From NCBI RefSeq assembly GCF_000195595.1, contig NZ_GL882530.1, positions 20,425 to 84,424 of the forward strand: 64,000 nucleotides of DNA, read 5' to 3'. This stretch comes from Actinomyces sp. oral taxon 170 str. F0386. GTDB lineage: Bacteria > Actinomycetota > Actinomycetes > Actinomycetales > Actinomycetaceae. Positions within the stretch are counted from its first letter, which is position 1. The number at the start of each line of letters is the position of its first letter. A program made the translations under genes and the position numbers. Shown here piece after piece: positions 9,320 to 19,434 of this stretch. The notes beneath the pieces are model-generated. The model was not told where the DNA came from. It made no database searches and worked only from the letters and a program-made list of their open reading frames with translations.

Positions 9320-9913
9320 TCAGGACTCGGGGCGCTCGACGCCGAGCCACTCGTACCAGCCGCGGTGCAGCACCAGCCAGGCCAGCAGGCCGTAGCCGGC
9401 CTGGCCCGGGTGCGTGCCGCCGGCGGCGGCGACGTCGGCCGTCCACTGCTCGTGGTTGCGCAGCGGCTCGAAGGCGTCCACGTAGGGCACGTTGCGGCGC
9501 AGGCACACCTCCTCGGCGGCCTGGGAGAGCTGGGCGGTGGCGTCGGGGTCGGCCTCGGGCAGGGGAGGCGGCCCGACGACGAAGCACTCGCGGTGGTCGG
9601 AGGCGGCCGTATCGAGGATGTTGGCCAGGGCCAGGCGGGAGCGGGCGTAGGAGATGCCGGCAAGCACGTCGGCCACGCCCAGCCCCACCACGAGCCGGTT
9701 GATACCGGTGTGCGTGGAGCGCCGGGCCACCTCAGGCCCCCAGCGGTCGGACATCTGCGCGGTCGTCTCACCGGGGACCGCCAGCGAGGTCCACAGGATC
9801 TCGGCGTCCCGGGGCGTGCGGGCCATGACTCGGCCCGTCCAGCCCAGAGCACGTCCGTCGCCATGACCGGCCACCAGCTCGTCGCCGATGAAGCTCAGCC
9901 TCGTCTCACGCAT
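9320..9913 (-). CDS. GDSL/SGNH-fold protein lacking the usual catalytic residues
   Basis: A 197-residue protein with the SGNH-hydrolase layout: block I reads FIGDELVAGHGD, block III VVGLGVADVL, block V GGTHPGQAGY. In active enzymes these carry the GDS serine, the GxND asparagine and the DxxH pair. Here the serine is Glu12, the asparagine is Ala81 and the aspartate three before His168 is Gly165; only the histidine remains. It is therefore probably a non-hydrolytic binding protein or an enzyme with changed chemistry. There is no signal peptide, so it is cytoplasmic. GATAAT (complement of 9958-9963) may be its -10 element. Three CTCATG copies lie at about 9926-9946. Confidence 0.72.
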   Translation of the reverse strand: MRETRLSFIGDELVAGHGDGRALGWTGRVMARTPRDAEILWTSLAVPGETTAQMSDRWGPEVARRSTHTGINRLVVGLGVADVLAGISYARSRLALANILDTAASDHRECFVVGPPPLPEADPDATAQLSQAAEEVCLRRNVPYVDAFEPLRNHEQWTADVAAAGGTHPGQAGYGLLAWLVLHRGWYEWLGVERPES

Positions 9914-10045
9914 GGCAGCGCCTCCTCATGCCTCATGATCCCTCATGCTGTCTTGACATTATCGTGACCTTGCGCTGCGGCGCGGGAGGCTGGCGGCATT
10001 TCGGCGGGGTTGGCCGGAGACGAACCGGTGATGACCAGCCTGTTC

Positions 10046-13000
10046 TCAGTCTCGGGTGAAGGCCTGACCGATGATCTCCTCCTGCTGGGCGCGGTGGACA
10101 CCGGCGGTCCCCACGGCCGGCGCTGCGGCCTCGGGCCGGGAGACCAGCGTGGGCAGGACACCGCCGGTCAGGTCCGCGGGCAGGTGGAGCGCCAGGTAGG
10201 GCCACATGCCCTGGTTGGCCGGCTCGTCCTGCACCCACACGAGCTCGGCGCCGCTGAAGGGCGCCAGCGCCTCGGCGATGGCCTCGGTCTCAAGCGGGTA
10301 GAGCTGCTCGAGACGGACGATGGCGGTGCTCGTGTCCCCGGTCTTGGAACGGTGAGCCAGTAGGTCGTAGTAGATGCGCCCCGAGCACAGCAGCACCCGA
10401 TCCACTCCCTGCTCCTGCGCTGCGGCCAGGACGGCGTCGTCGATCTCCCCGATGACCGGTTGGAAGGTGCCGGAGGTGAAGTCCTCCACCGGCGAGCAGG
10501 CGGCCTTCAGACGCAGCAGTTGCTTGGGGGTGAAGACGATGAGCGGGCGGCGCGGGCGGCGGTAGGTGTGCTCGCGCAGCAGGTGGAAGTAGCTGGCGGG
10601 CGTGGAGGGCTGGGCCACCACCATGTTGTCCTGGGCGCACATCTGCAGGTAGCGCTCGATGCGCCCCGAGGAGTGGTCCGGTCCCTGCCCCTCCTGGCCG
10701 TGGGGGAGCAGCATGACCAGGCCGGAGCGCTGCCCCCACTTCTGAGCGGCGGAGGTGACGTACTCGTCGATGACGGACTGGGCGCCGTTGGCGAAGTCGC
10801 CGAACTGGGCCTCCCACATCGTCAGTCCCTCGGGCCGCTCCACCGAGTATCCGTACTCGAAGGCCAGAGCGGCGTACTCGCTGAGCAGCGAGTCGTAGAT
10901 CTCCAGAGGAGCCTGGTCCGGGGTGAGGAAGCTCAACGGCGTCCACTCCTGACCGGAGGCGTGGTCGTGCAGGACCGCGTGACGCTGGGCGAAGGTGGCA
11001 CGGCGGGCGTCCTCGCCGGCGATGCGGATCGGCACGCCCTCCATGAGCAGGCTCCCCAGGGCGATGAGCTCGCCCAGGCCCCAGTCGATACCGCCCTCGC
11101 GGGTGGCCTCACGTCGTTTGGCGAGCATGGTCTGGAGCTTGGGGTGGACGGTGAAGGAGCCCGGCCAGGCGACCTGGGCGTCCCCGATGCGCTCGACGAC
11201 GTCGCGTGGCACGGCCGAGGTCCAGCCGAGCATCATGCCGCTGCCCGCCTGCTGAGAGTGGGGGATCTCCAGAGAGGACAGGGGTACGCCCACCTTCGTG
11301 GGGTCGGACAGGTCCTGGGCGGAGGCGTCGGTTCCCGAGGCATCGGTGTCGCCGGAGCCCCTGGAGTTCTCCTCGCTCCCGGTGATCTGGACATGTGCCT
11401 CGGTGAAGACTCGCTCCAGCTCGCCCTGATAGCTCTCGGCGATCTCGTGGGCCTCCGCAGGGGTGATGTCGCCGCGCCCCACGAGGGCGGCGGTGTAGAC
11501 CCCGCGGGTGGAGTCCAAGGAGTCGATGAGCCGGTACATGAGCGGCTGGGTCATCGAGGGGTCGTCGCCCTCGTTGTGCCCGCGGCGCCGGTAGCAGATG
11601 AGGTCGATGATGACGTCCTTGTGGAAGGTGCGCCGGTACTCGTAGGCGTGGCGGGCGGTGCGGGCGACCGTCTCGGGATCGTCGGCGTTGACGTGGAAGA
11701 TCGGCACCTGCAGGCCCTTGGCCAGGTCGGTGGCGTAGATGGTGGAGCGGGCCGAGGCCGATCCGGTGGTGAAGCCGATCTGGTTGTTGACGATGACATG
11801 AACGGTGCCGCCGGTGCGGTAGGCGGGCAGCTGACTCATGTTGAGGGTCTCGTAGACCACGCCCTGGCCGGCGAAGGCGGCGTCGCCGTGGACGAGGACC
11901 GGCATGACCGTGTAGCCCTTCTCGCCCAGGCCGATGCGGTCCTGCTTGGCGCGCACGATCCCCTCGACGACGCCGTCGACCGTCTCCAGGTGGGAGGGGT
12001 TGGCCGCCAGGGAGACGCGCGTGGTCACGCCGTCGGTCCCGGAGAAGACACCCTCGGTGCCCAGATGGTACTTGACGTCCCCGGTGCTGGCGCCCTCGAT
12101 GACGCCATTGCCCTCGAACTCGTCGAAGACCTGGGCGTAGGACTTGCCGGCGATGTTGGTGAGCACGTTGAGGCGGCCGCGGTGGGCCATGCCGATGACG
12201 ACCTCATCGAGGCCGTCGTGGGCGGCGGCGTCGAGCAGACGGTCCAGGGCCACGATGAGGGACTCCCCGCCCTCGAGGCTGAAGCGCTTCTGACCCACGT
12301 ACTTGGTCTGCAGGAAGGTCTCGAAGGCCTCGGCCTGCTCCAGCTTGGTGAGGATCCGACGGCGCTCCTCGTCGGCGATGTCCTCCCAGTCTCGCTCGAG
12401 GCGCTCCTGCCACCAGGTGCGCTGGGCCGGGTCCTGGATGTGCATGTACTCCACGCCCACGGTGCGGCAGTAGGCGTCGCGCAGCATCTTGAGGATCTCG
12501 CGCAGGGTGGCCCGGTCTCGCCCGCCCAGGCCCCGGGTGGGGAAGGAACGGTCCAGGTCCCACAGGCTCAGCCCGTAGGAGGTGATGTCCAGGTCCGGGT
12601 GGCGGCGCAGGCGGTAGGTGAGCGGGTCGTTGTCGGCGGCCAGGTGCCCGCGCTGACGGTAGGCATGGATGAGCTCGGCCACGCGCGCCGGCTTGCCGGT
12701 CTCGAGCTCGGGGTCGTAGGTGGTGTCGCGCACCCACTCGACCGGCTCGAGGGGGATGCGCAGGGACTCGAAGGCCCGGCTCCAGAAACCGTCCAGCCCC
12801 AGGAGCTTGCGCTCCACCAGGCGCAGGAACTCCCCCGAGGCTGCGCCCTGGATGACACGGTGGTCGTAGGTGGAGGTCAGGGTGACGACCTTGCCGATGC
12901 CCTGGCGGGCCAGGGTGTCGGGGCTGGCGCCGGCGAAGGCCGCCGGGTAGTCCATGCTTCCGACCCCCACGATGAGCCCCTGGCCGGGCATGAGGCGCGG

Positions 13001-13900
13001 CACCGAGTGCAGGGTCCCGATCATGCCGGGGTTGGTCAGGGTCACGGTGGTGCCGCGGAAGTCGTCGAGGTCCAGCCTGTTGTCGCGGGCCTTGGCCACG
13101 AGGCCCTCATAGGCCTCCACGAACCGGGACAGGTCCATAAGATCGGCCTGCTTGATGGAGGGCACCAGCAGACGGCGCTGCCCATCGGAGGCGGGCACGT
13201 CGATGGCCAGGCCGAAGGCCACGTGGGCGGGCTCGCGCAGGACCGGCTTGCCGGCCTCGTCGACCCCGTAGGAGACGTTCATCGAGGGCATCTCGGAGAG
13301 GGACTCGACCACCGCCCAGCCGATGAGGTGGGTGAAGGAGACCTTGCCGCCGCGGGTGCGGGCCAGGTGGCTGTTGATGACGGCGCGGTTCTCGATGAGG
13401 ACCTTGGCGGGGATGGCCCGGGCGGAGGTGGCCGTGGGCATGGACAGGGAGTCGTCCATGTTCTTGGCGGTACGGGCGGCCGCGCCCTTGAGGCGGACGG
13501 AGCCGTCCTCGCAGCCGTCGCCCTCCAGGTCGTGGGCGGGGTGGGCGGCCAGGCGCTGGGCGTAGGGGGAGGTCGGGGGAGCGGTGTCCGACGGCGGGGC
13601 CGGGGGAAGATCGGAGCGGGTGACGTCCTGGATCGCGGAGGAACGGCGCTGGAGGACGGCGGCTTGTGGCGTGATGGTCGCCCGGCGCGGCCCTCCAGGG
13701 GCCGACGACGCAGAACCGTTGGCGAAGCCGTTCGAGGGGTTGGAGCTCGGCTTCCGCAAGCCGGCACTCGGGTCGGTCTCGAAGAGCTCTCGCCACTGGG
13801 GGCTCACGGAGGAGGGATCCGCCAACCAGGCGGCCCGCATCTCCTCCACCATCCACTCGTTGGCACCGAAGCCTGGGCTGGTCTGGTCCTGCGTAGGCAC
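10046..13900 (-). CDS. odhA: Multifunctional 2-oxoglutarate dehydrogenase E1/E2 (OdhA/Kgd)
   Basis: A 1284-residue actinobacterial fusion of an E2-like succinyltransferase domain (about 110-360) to a thiamine-dependent E1 domain (about 380-1284); it lacks a lipoyl domain and borrows E2p lipoate. The start GANEWMVEEM matches the conserved N-terminal helix. The E2 active site is DHRVIQGAASGEFL; E1 landmarks include MAHRGRLNVL, GDAAFAGQGVVYE, NNQIGFTT and GDDPSMTQPLMYR. It converts 2-oxoglutarate to succinyl-CoA, and with icd here and sucCD at 56 kb covers three linked TCA steps. An Ala/Pro linker at about 50-110 joins the N-terminal helix to E2. A 1152-residue ORF on the opposite strand is a GC-bias shadow. 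Confidence 0.97.
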   Translation of the reverse strand: MPTQDQTSPGFGANEWMVEEMRAAWLADPSSVSPQWRELFETDPSAGLRKPSSNPSNGFANGSASSAPGGPRRATITPQAAVLQRRSSAIQDVTRSDLPPAPPSDTAPPTSPYAQRLAAHPAHDLEGDGCEDGSVRLKGAAARTAKNMDDSLSMPTATSARAIPAKVLIENRAVINSHLARTRGGKVSFTHLIGWAVVESLSEMPSMNVSYGVDEAGKPVLREPAHVAFGLAIDVPASDGQRRLLVPSIKQADLMDLSRFVEAYEGLVAKARDNRLDLDDFRGTTVTLTNPGMIGTLHSVPRLMPGQGLIVGVGSMDYPAAFAGASPDTLARQGIGKVVTLTSTYDHRVIQGAASGEFLRLVERKLLGLDGFWSRAFESLRIPLEPVEWVRDTTYDPELETGKPARVAELIHAYRQRGHLAADNDPLTYRLRRHPDLDITSYGLSLWDLDRSFPTRGLGGRDRATLREILKMLRDAYCRTVGVEYMHIQDPAQRTWWQERLERDWEDIADEERRRILTKLEQAEAFETFLQTKYVGQKRFSLEGGESLIVALDRLLDAAAHDGLDEVVIGMAHRGRLNVLTNIAGKSYAQVFDEFEGNGVIEGASTGDVKYHLGTEGVFSGTDGVTTRVSLAANPSHLETVDGVVEGIVRAKQDRIGLGEKGYTVMPVLVHGDAAFAGQGVVYETLNMSQLPAYRTGGTVHVIVNNQIGFTTGSASARSTIYATDLAKGLQVPIFHVNADDPETVARTARHAYEYRRTFHKDVIIDLICYRRRGHNEGDDPSMTQPLMYRLIDSLDSTRGVYTAALVGRGDITPAEAHEIAESYQGELERVFTEAHVQITGSEENSRGSGDTDASGTDASAQDLSDPTKVGVPLSSLEIPHSQQAGSGMMLGWTSAVPRDVVERIGDAQVAWPGSFTVHPKLQTMLAKRREATREGGIDWGLGELIALGSLLMEGVPIRIAGEDARRATFAQRHAVLHDHASGQEWTPLSFLTPDQAPLEIYDSLLSEYAALAFEYGYSVERPEGLTMWEAQFGDFANGAQSVIDEYVTSAAQKWGQRSGLVMLLPHGQEGQGPDHSSGRIERYLQMCAQDNMVVAQPSTPASYFHLLREHTYRRPRRPLIVFTPKQLLRLKAACSPVEDFTSGTFQPVIGEIDDAVLAAAQEQGVDRVLLCSGRIYYDLLAHRSKTGDTSTAIVRLEQLYPLETEAIAEALAPFSGAELVWVQDEPANQGMWPYLALHLPADLTGGVLPTLVSRPEAAAPAVGTAGVHRAQQEEIIGQAFTRD

Positions 13901-14126
13901 GTCGGGTCTCCTCGGTGAATTCGTCAGTCTGCCGTCCCGGCGCTGGGAACCTCGGCGGGACCCGGGGAGGAACGGCGGTGTCCGTAGGACATCCTAGGAG
14001 GTGAAAGGCGTCTCAGGCGAGCAAATGCGGGACCAAGGACACAGGCGTGTCCCGGCTGTGACGCCGCTCGTGGCCCGGCCCCGTGACCGGCCCGGAGGAG
14101 CCCGGCGGTGGTACCGTTCGGTCACT

Positions 14127-14267
14127 ATGCGATCGGCTTTCCGCCGGGCCCGCAGGCGCCGCACCCGCACGCACCGCGCCTCCTCGCCCGCCTCTGACCA
14201 ACCCCACCCCGACTCGTCCGCCTCCGGCGCCCACGTCGAGCCCCACACGGGGGAGGGGCCCGCATGA
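14127..14267 (+). CDS. Candidate small Arg-rich ORF coupled to the CNNM pair
   Basis: A possible 46-residue ORF (start MRSAFRRARRRRTR) in the 363-base gap between odhA and the first CNNM gene. Its stop overlaps the CNNM ATG at 14264 as ATGA, an arrangement typical of translational coupling. There is no good ribosome site, and the frame stays open upstream to 14001, as often happens by chance in high-GC DNA. It may be an upstream coupling ORF or just noise; no function is proposed. Nothing else is visible in the gap. Confidence 0.2.
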   Translation: MRSAFRRARRRRTRTHRASSPASDQPHPDSSASGAHVEPHTGEGPA

Positions 14268-15607
14268 CCGACTGGCTCATGATCGTCGTCGGCGTGGTCC
14301 TCACCGCGGGCACCGCCCTGTTCGTGGCCGGCGAGTTCTCCCTGGTGGCCCTCGACCCCTCCACCGTCGAGACCCGCGCCGCCGCCGGGGACAAGCGCGC
14401 CACCGCCGTCCAGCGGGCCCTGGGGCGCCTGTCCACCCTCCTGTCCGGAGCCCAGGTCGGCATCACCCTGACCACGGTGCTCCTGGGCTACACGATGCAG
14501 GCCGCCCTGGCCAACCTCCTCACCGACCTCATGAGCCACTGGCTGGCTGCCTCGGTGGCCACAGGCGCCTCGGTCGTCATCGCGCTCATCGTCGTCAACG
14601 CCTTCTCCATGGTCATGGGCGAGCTCATCCCCAAGAACGCCACTCTGGCCGACCCCATGCGCGCCGCCGGCCTCGTGGCCCCCTTCCTCATGGGCTTCAC
14701 CACCCTGCTCAAGCCCCTCATCCTTGTGCTCAACAACGCGGCCAACGCCGTCCTGCACGCCATGGGCATCGAGCCGGCCGAGGAGCTCAGCGGCACCCGC
14801 AGTGCCGGCGAGCTGGCCTCCCTCGTGCGCCACAGCGCCGAGGAGGGCACCCTCGACGCCTCCACCGCCACCCTGCTCACTCGCTCCATCGGCCTGGGGG
14901 CGCTCACCGCCGTCGATGTCATGACCGACCGTGGCCGCCTCCACACCCTCGAGGCCGACGACTCCGCCGAGGACGTCGTGCACCTGGCCCGTGCCACCGG
15001 CCACTCCCGCTTCCCCGTCATCGGCCGCGACGTCGACGACGTCATGGGCATCGTCCACCTGCGCCGCGCCATCGGCGTCCCCTACGAGCGGCGCGCCGAC
15101 GTGCCGGTGGCCTCCACCTCCCTCATGACACCCGCGCCCCGCGTCCCCGAGACCATGCCGCTGGCCGACCTGCTCGTCGAGCTGCGCGCCCAGGGGTCCC
15201 AGATGGCGATCGTCGTCGACGAGTACGGCGGCACCGCCGGCGTCGTCACCCTCGAGGACGCCGTCGAGGAGGTCGTCGGGGACGTCGCCGACGAGCACGA
15301 CCGCCGCCGTGCCGGCGCCCACCTCGACCCCTCGGGGCACTGGGTCGTCCCGGGGTGGATGCGCCCCGACGAGCTCGCCACCCGCGCCGCCATTCAGGTG
15401 CCCGACGACGGCCCCTACGAGACCCTCGGCGGCCTGGTCATGACCGAGCTCGGCCGCATCCCCGTCGTCGGCGACGTCGTCGAGCTGACTCATGCGTCCC
15501 TGACCGTCGACGCCATGGACGGGCGCCGCGTCACCCGCCTCCACGTGCGCCCCAAGGACCCCGATGCCGCGCCCGGAGGCCGGGGGCCTGAGGGGGAGCG
15601 ACGATGA
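14264..15607 (+). CDS. CNNM/CBS-domain (CorC/HlyC-type) membrane protein 1
   Basis: A 447-residue protein of the family once called hemolysin-like. The N-terminal CNNM domain shows hydrophobic helices at [39 protein letters not shown] and [22 protein letters not shown]. Two CBS domains follow ([10 protein letters not shown] to [29 protein letters not shown]), then a CorC_HlyC domain near the end. Family members transport or sense Mg2+ or Co2+ and bind adenine nucleotides through CBS. The stop of this gene overlaps the start of the second CNNM gene as ATGA, so the pair likely acts as a hetero-oligomer, a common actinobacterial arrangement. Confidence 0.9.
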   Translation: MTDWLMIVVGVVLTAGTALFVAGEFSLVALDPSTVETRAAAGDKRATAVQRALGRLSTLLSGAQVGITLTTVLLGYTMQAALANLLTDLMSHWLAASVATGASVVIALIVVNAFSMVMGELIPKNATLADPMRAAGLVAPFLMGFTTLLKPLILVLNNAANAVLHAMGIEPAEELSGTRSAGELASLVRHSAEEGTLDASTATLLTRSIGLGALTAVDVMTDRGRLHTLEADDSAEDVVHLARATGHSRFPVIGRDVDDVMGIVHLRRAIGVPYERRADVPVASTSLMTPAPRVPETMPLADLLVELRAQGSQMAIVVDEYGGTAGVVTLEDAVEEVVGDVADEHDRRRAGAHLDPSGHWVVPGWMRPDELATRAAIQVPDDGPYETLGGLVMTELGRIPVVGDVVELTHASLTVDAMDGRRVTRLHVRPKDPDAAPGGRGPEGERR

Positions 15608-16710
15608 GCACGCCCCTGGCCCTTGTGGTCACCGTCATCCTCCTGGCCGGCAACGCCTTCTTCGTCGGCGCGGAGTTCGCCGTCACCTCCTCGCGCCGCA
15701 GCCAGCTCGAGCCGCTGGCCGAGGCCGGCGACACCCGCGCCGCCACCGCCCTGTGGGCCCTCCAGAACGTCTCGCGCATGCTGGCCACTGCCCAGCTCGG
15801 CGTCACGCTGTGCTCCACCGGCCTTGGCGTCGTCGCTGAGCCGGCCATCGCCCGCGCTCTCGCTCCCCTGCTCGCCGCCGTCGGCGTCGGCCACGCCGGC
15901 TCCCACGCGGTCGCCGTCCTCATCGCCCTGGTCATCGTCGTGGGACTGCACGTCGTCGCCGGGGAGATGGTGCCCAAGAACATCTCCATCTCCTCCCCCG
16001 AGAAGGCCGTGCGTTGGCTCGCCCCGCCCCTGGTGTGGTGCTCGCGCGTCTTCAGCCCCGTGGTCAACGGGCTCAACGGCTTCGCCAACGGGGTCCTGAG
16101 GGTCCTGGGCATCGAGGCCAAGGAGGAGATCGCCGCCGCCTTCAACGCCGAGGAGGTCGCCTCCATCGTCGAGCGCTCCACCGCCGAGGGCGTTCTGGAG
16201 GACTCCACCGGCCTGCTCAGCGGAGCCCTGGAGTTCTCCGAGGAGACCGCCGGCAGCGTCATGGTGCCCCTGAGCGAGCTCGTCACCCTGCCTCAGAGCT
16301 GCACCCCGGAGGACGTGGAGCGGGCCGTGGCCTCCACTGGCTTCTCCCGCTTCCCGCTCCTGGCCGATCAGGTCGCTGCGGATGAATCGGCGGCTGACGC
16401 AGCCACGGATGGGGGAGAGGGGCCCGTCATCACCGGCTACCTGCACCTCAAGGACGTCCTTTACGCCGACGGCACCGACCGCACCGAGCCGGTCCCCGCC
16501 TGGCGGGCCCGCGCACTCGTCCCCGTCGGCTACGACGACGAGGTCGAGGAGGCTCTGGCTGCCATGCAGCGCTCGGGGGCCCACCTCGGACACGTGCGCA
16601 ATGCGCAGGGGCGATTCGTCGGGGTCCTCTTCCTGGAGGATATCCTCGAAGAGCTTGTCGGTGAGGTGAATGACGCCATGCAGCGCGAGGAGCACCAGCG
16701 CCGTGATTAA
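15604..16710 (+). CDS. CNNM/CBS-domain (CorC/HlyC-type) membrane protein 2
   Basis: A 368-residue partner of the preceding gene. The CNNM domain has LALVVTVILLAGNAFFVGAEFAV, AVAVLIALVIVVGLHVVAGEMVPKN and related helices, with the GEMVPKN family signature. The CBS region runs from SVMVPLSELVTL to VLFLEDILEELVGEV, and there is no CorC_HlyC domain at the end, making it shorter than its neighbour. The second CBS has a drawn-out Asp/Ala-rich loop (about 260-275). It is coupled to the first gene by a 4-base overlap and is probably part of the same divalent-cation transport or sensing complex. Confidence 0.9.
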   Translation: MSTPLALVVTVILLAGNAFFVGAEFAVTSSRRSQLEPLAEAGDTRAATALWALQNVSRMLATAQLGVTLCSTGLGVVAEPAIARALAPLLAAVGVGHAGSHAVAVLIALVIVVGLHVVAGEMVPKNISISSPEKAVRWLAPPLVWCSRVFSPVVNGLNGFANGVLRVLGIEAKEEIAAAFNAEEVASIVERSTAEGVLEDSTGLLSGALEFSEETAGSVMVPLSELVTLPQSCTPEDVERAVASTGFSRFPLLADQVAADESAADAATDGGEGPVITGYLHLKDVLYADGTDRTEPVPAWRARALVPVGYDDEVEEALAAMQRSGAHLGHVRNAQGRFVGVLFLEDILEELVGEVNDAMQREEHQRRD

Positions 16711-17052
16711 ATCGTGACCTCACGGCGGTGGCCGGTGGATACCCACAACTCGGGCCGCGTCGGACGACGATCGTCGACTGCAGTCCACGCAGTGGTGATC
16801 TGGTGCCGATTCGTTCGTATGACACGTGTTTCTGTTTCAGGATCGGGGCCATAGGTGGAACTTTGCGACATGTCTGAGAAGTGCAGGTCACACAAAGGTG
16901 TGCTGGTTCTCCTGGCAAGACCTACATGAGACCGCTACTGTTTTAACCGAGCACAACACGAGACTGTCGCCCCGGCAGCCAGCATGTCGCCACCACCGGA
17001 TCGCCGGTAGCGACGACTTCCCCATGACAACAGCCACCTGGAGGCTTCCCGC
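16711..17052. other. 342-base intergenic region before the M23 peptidase
   Basis: It contains a perfect 12-bp palindrome (CGACGATCGTCG) near 16765 and a lower-GC stretch at about 16840-16960. I looked for a c-di-AMP (ydaO) riboswitch, expected upstream of some actinobacterial wall hydrolases, and did not find its conserved blocks. GGAGG at 17040-17044 sets the start of the next gene. Confidence 0.5.
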
Positions 17053-19422
17053 GTGACCCCGCAGCCCATGAGTCGACGCCAGCGTCGCGAGGCGGAACGT
17101 GCTGCCGAAGTCGCTCGCCAGCTCGCCGAGGCGGAGGCCGGAACCGTCCCGCCGTCACCGCCGACGACGCATACCACCCACGCCGCCCCCACTCACCGTT
17201 CGCGTCGTGACCTCCGCGCTCACCGATCCCAGCCCGGTGCTGTCCCCAGCACCGTCACCGCCCCGAGTCCCTCTGCCCTCCCCGACGTTCCGGTCGCCCC
17301 GCAGAAGCAGAACCACCCGCAAAGACCCGCGGCCCCAGCAACCCCTCCGGCCACGGCGTCGGCCACGCGATCAGGGGCGCACGCAGCCGCAGGGTCGGTG
17401 CATCCGGCTCCCACTGAGCAGACAGGGCAGAGCGGCCAGCCGCAGATCGCCCCGATGAGCCGGATGGCCCGCCGGCGTCAGAGCGCCGTCGAGCAGCCCG
17501 CCCAGCCCGCGGAACCGCGCCCTCATGCGCCCGTGGTGACTGAGCCCGCCACTCCCTCCGCACCCGCTGCGTTCCCCGAGATGGAGGGCGCGGTAGGCAC
17601 ATCGCAGCCCTCCCCGGCCACGCCCACCGTCTCCTCCGCCTCCCCGCAGGCACCAGGGGAGGCTCGCCCCACCCGGCGCTCCCGCAAGGACCTGCGCACC
17701 GCACAAGCCTCCGAGGACACTCAGCGGACGCGAGAGAACCCGGCTATCGCGAGTGCACCTCAGGGTCACTCACAGCCGCAGGTTCATCGGCAGGTCCCTC
17801 AGTCCGAGGCCCGGCCGGAGAACCGGCGCAGCCGCCACCGCTCCCACGCCGCTGAGCAGCCCAGTGTCTCGCAGACGCCGGCGGCGCCCTCAGCGCTGTC
17901 GCCTCTGGTCGCCGCCTCCCTGGCCGAGTCCACCTCCAGCCTTGAGTCGCCGGCCGGACGGGCCGCCGGCAACAAGCCCTGGTGGGCCGCCGGTGACACG
18001 GCCCCGACCTCGTCCCGCCCAGCACCTTTCGGCAGTCACGCCGCCGAGGCCAAGTCGGCGTCCGCCCCGGCCTCCCAGTCCGCCTCGCGGTCAGAGGGCC
18101 GCCGCAGAAGGCGCACCTCCGCGGCAACGCCGGCCAGCGCCTCGGTCAAGCCCGTCGTCGCCTCCACCACGCACCACACCACCTCCTTCAGCGTTCCTGA
18201 CACGTCGGCGGACGTCGTCCCCACCCCGATGCCGCACCCCGTGCCCGAGGTGAGTGTCGAGGCCGCCCCCGCGACGGCGTCGGCTCCCGAGGCCCCCCAT
18301 GAGATCCGTTTCTCACGTCGGATCACGGACTTCCGCGGCGCCGAGACCGTTGAGGTCCCCGAGGTCCGCAAGCTCATGGCCGCCCGCAAGGCCGGGGTGC
18401 CGCTTGCTGATGAGACGGCCATCCGTGCTGCCAAGGCCGCCCAGAAGACTCGGTCCGCGAGGACGTCTGCCGACTCTGCGGCGGCAGCCTCGTCGGATGA
18501 GGCGATCCCGTCGGCACCTTCGGCGCCGTCGACCCGCGTCTCCGCCGCCTCCAAGCCGGACACCCACCGCGACTCCTCGACCGGTCCCGCCTCCGCACGT
18601 CCCGCACGGCGTCGCACCGGGTCCGGAATCCTGGGACGCACCGCCGTGCTGTCGGCCCTGGCCGTGGCCACGGTGCTCGCCCCGTTGTCCAGCCATCTCG
18701 ACAACACCCCACTGGCCTCCGCCGCGATGAAGATGCACACCGGTGGTGCCGCTGCGCAGAGCCCGGCCGCCTCGGGGACGAGACCCTCGTCGGTGGCCAG
18801 CGCAGTGCTCGGCAGTGATGACCTGGATGAGGACTCCAATACCCAGCTGTCCAACGTCCCCGACGCCGCGACCCGGGCCAGGATCCGCGAGGCCTACCAG
18901 AACGCGGCCAAGACCTGCTCCTCGGCCACCGGCGCCTCTGGCGACACGAGCGCCTTCAGCTCCAAGCCACAGCTGTTCTACCCGATGCTCCCGGACACCT
19001 ACACGATCTCCTCGGAGTACGGCTACCGCACCCACCCCACCCTCGGCATCCAGAAGCTTCACGCCGGCCAGGACATGGCCGCGCCCGTGGGAACACCCAT
19101 CTACGCCGCCGCCGCCGGAACCGTCACCACCGCCGGCATGGTGGACGGCACCGGAACCGTCACCATCAAGCACGAGATCGACGGTCAGGTCTGGTACACC
19201 AGCTACCTTCACATGTATGAGGACGGCATCTACGTCAAGGCCGGTGACACCGTCACGGCCGGCCAGATGATCGCCGGCGTGGGCAACACCGGACGGTCCT
19301 CCGGTGCGCACCTGCACTTCGAGGTTCGCACCAAGGACGACTCCGCCGACGAGTCCACCGTGGAGCCGTGGGGCTGGCTCAAGGAGCACGGCGCCGTCGA
19401 GCTCACCACCAACTGCAGCTGA
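17053..19422 (+). CDS. Membrane-anchored M23 family metallopeptidase
   Basis: A 789-residue protein. Residues 1-520 are a low-complexity Ser/Ala/Pro/Arg region with recurring basic motifs (SRRQRREAERAAE, SRRDLRAHR, MARRRQ, RRSRKDLR, NRRSRHRSH), followed by a single membrane helix at about 524-545 (RTAVLSALAVATVLAPL). Outside the membrane, residues about 640-770 form the M23 domain with zinc ligands in LHAGQDMAAPVGTPIYAAA and HLHFEVRT. It is probably a peptidoglycan endopeptidase or an adaptor on the cell wall; the long basic N-terminus would be cytoplasmic. GTG 17053 is preferred over ATG 17068 because GGAGG lies eight bases before it. The GDPD gene follows closely, so they may be co-transcribed. 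Confidence 0.87.
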   Translation: MTPQPMSRRQRREAERAAEVARQLAEAEAGTVPPSPPTTHTTHAAPTHRSRRDLRAHRSQPGAVPSTVTAPSPSALPDVPVAPQKQNHPQRPAAPATPPATASATRSGAHAAAGSVHPAPTEQTGQSGQPQIAPMSRMARRRQSAVEQPAQPAEPRPHAPVVTEPATPSAPAAFPEMEGAVGTSQPSPATPTVSSASPQAPGEARPTRRSRKDLRTAQASEDTQRTRENPAIASAPQGHSQPQVHRQVPQSEARPENRRSRHRSHAAEQPSVSQTPAAPSALSPLVAASLAESTSSLESPAGRAAGNKPWWAAGDTAPTSSRPAPFGSHAAEAKSASAPASQSASRSEGRRRRRTSAATPASASVKPVVASTTHHTTSFSVPDTSADVVPTPMPHPVPEVSVEAAPATASAPEAPHEIRFSRRITDFRGAETVEVPEVRKLMAARKAGVPLADETAIRAAKAAQKTRSARTSADSAAAASSDEAIPSAPSAPSTRVSAASKPDTHRDSSTGPASARPARRRTGSGILGRTAVLSALAVATVLAPLSSHLDNTPLASAAMKMHTGGAAAQSPAASGTRPSSVASAVLGSDDLDEDSNTQLSNVPDAATRARIREAYQNAAKTCSSATGASGDTSAFSSKPQLFYPMLPDTYTISSEYGYRTHPTLGIQKLHAGQDMAAPVGTPIYAAAAGTVTTAGMVDGTGTVTIKHEIDGQVWYTSYLHMYEDGIYVKAGDTVTAGQMIAGVGNTGRSSGAHLHFEVRTKDDSADESTVEPWGWLKEHGAVELTTNCS

Positions 19423-19434
19423 GGGAGACCCACT

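Noticed and set aside
10460-13918. A 1152-residue ORF opposite odhA, and similar long ORFs opposite icd, pcrA, pfk and perM
   Set aside because: They mirror real genes, are Gly/Ala/Arg/Val-rich without motifs, and arise from strong third-position GC bias.
16711-17052. Possible c-di-AMP (ydaO) riboswitch before the M23 peptidase
   Set aside because: The conserved blocks of that RNA (GGGGAACC, GGGUGAA, CCGUCAGCUAAC-type) are absent.
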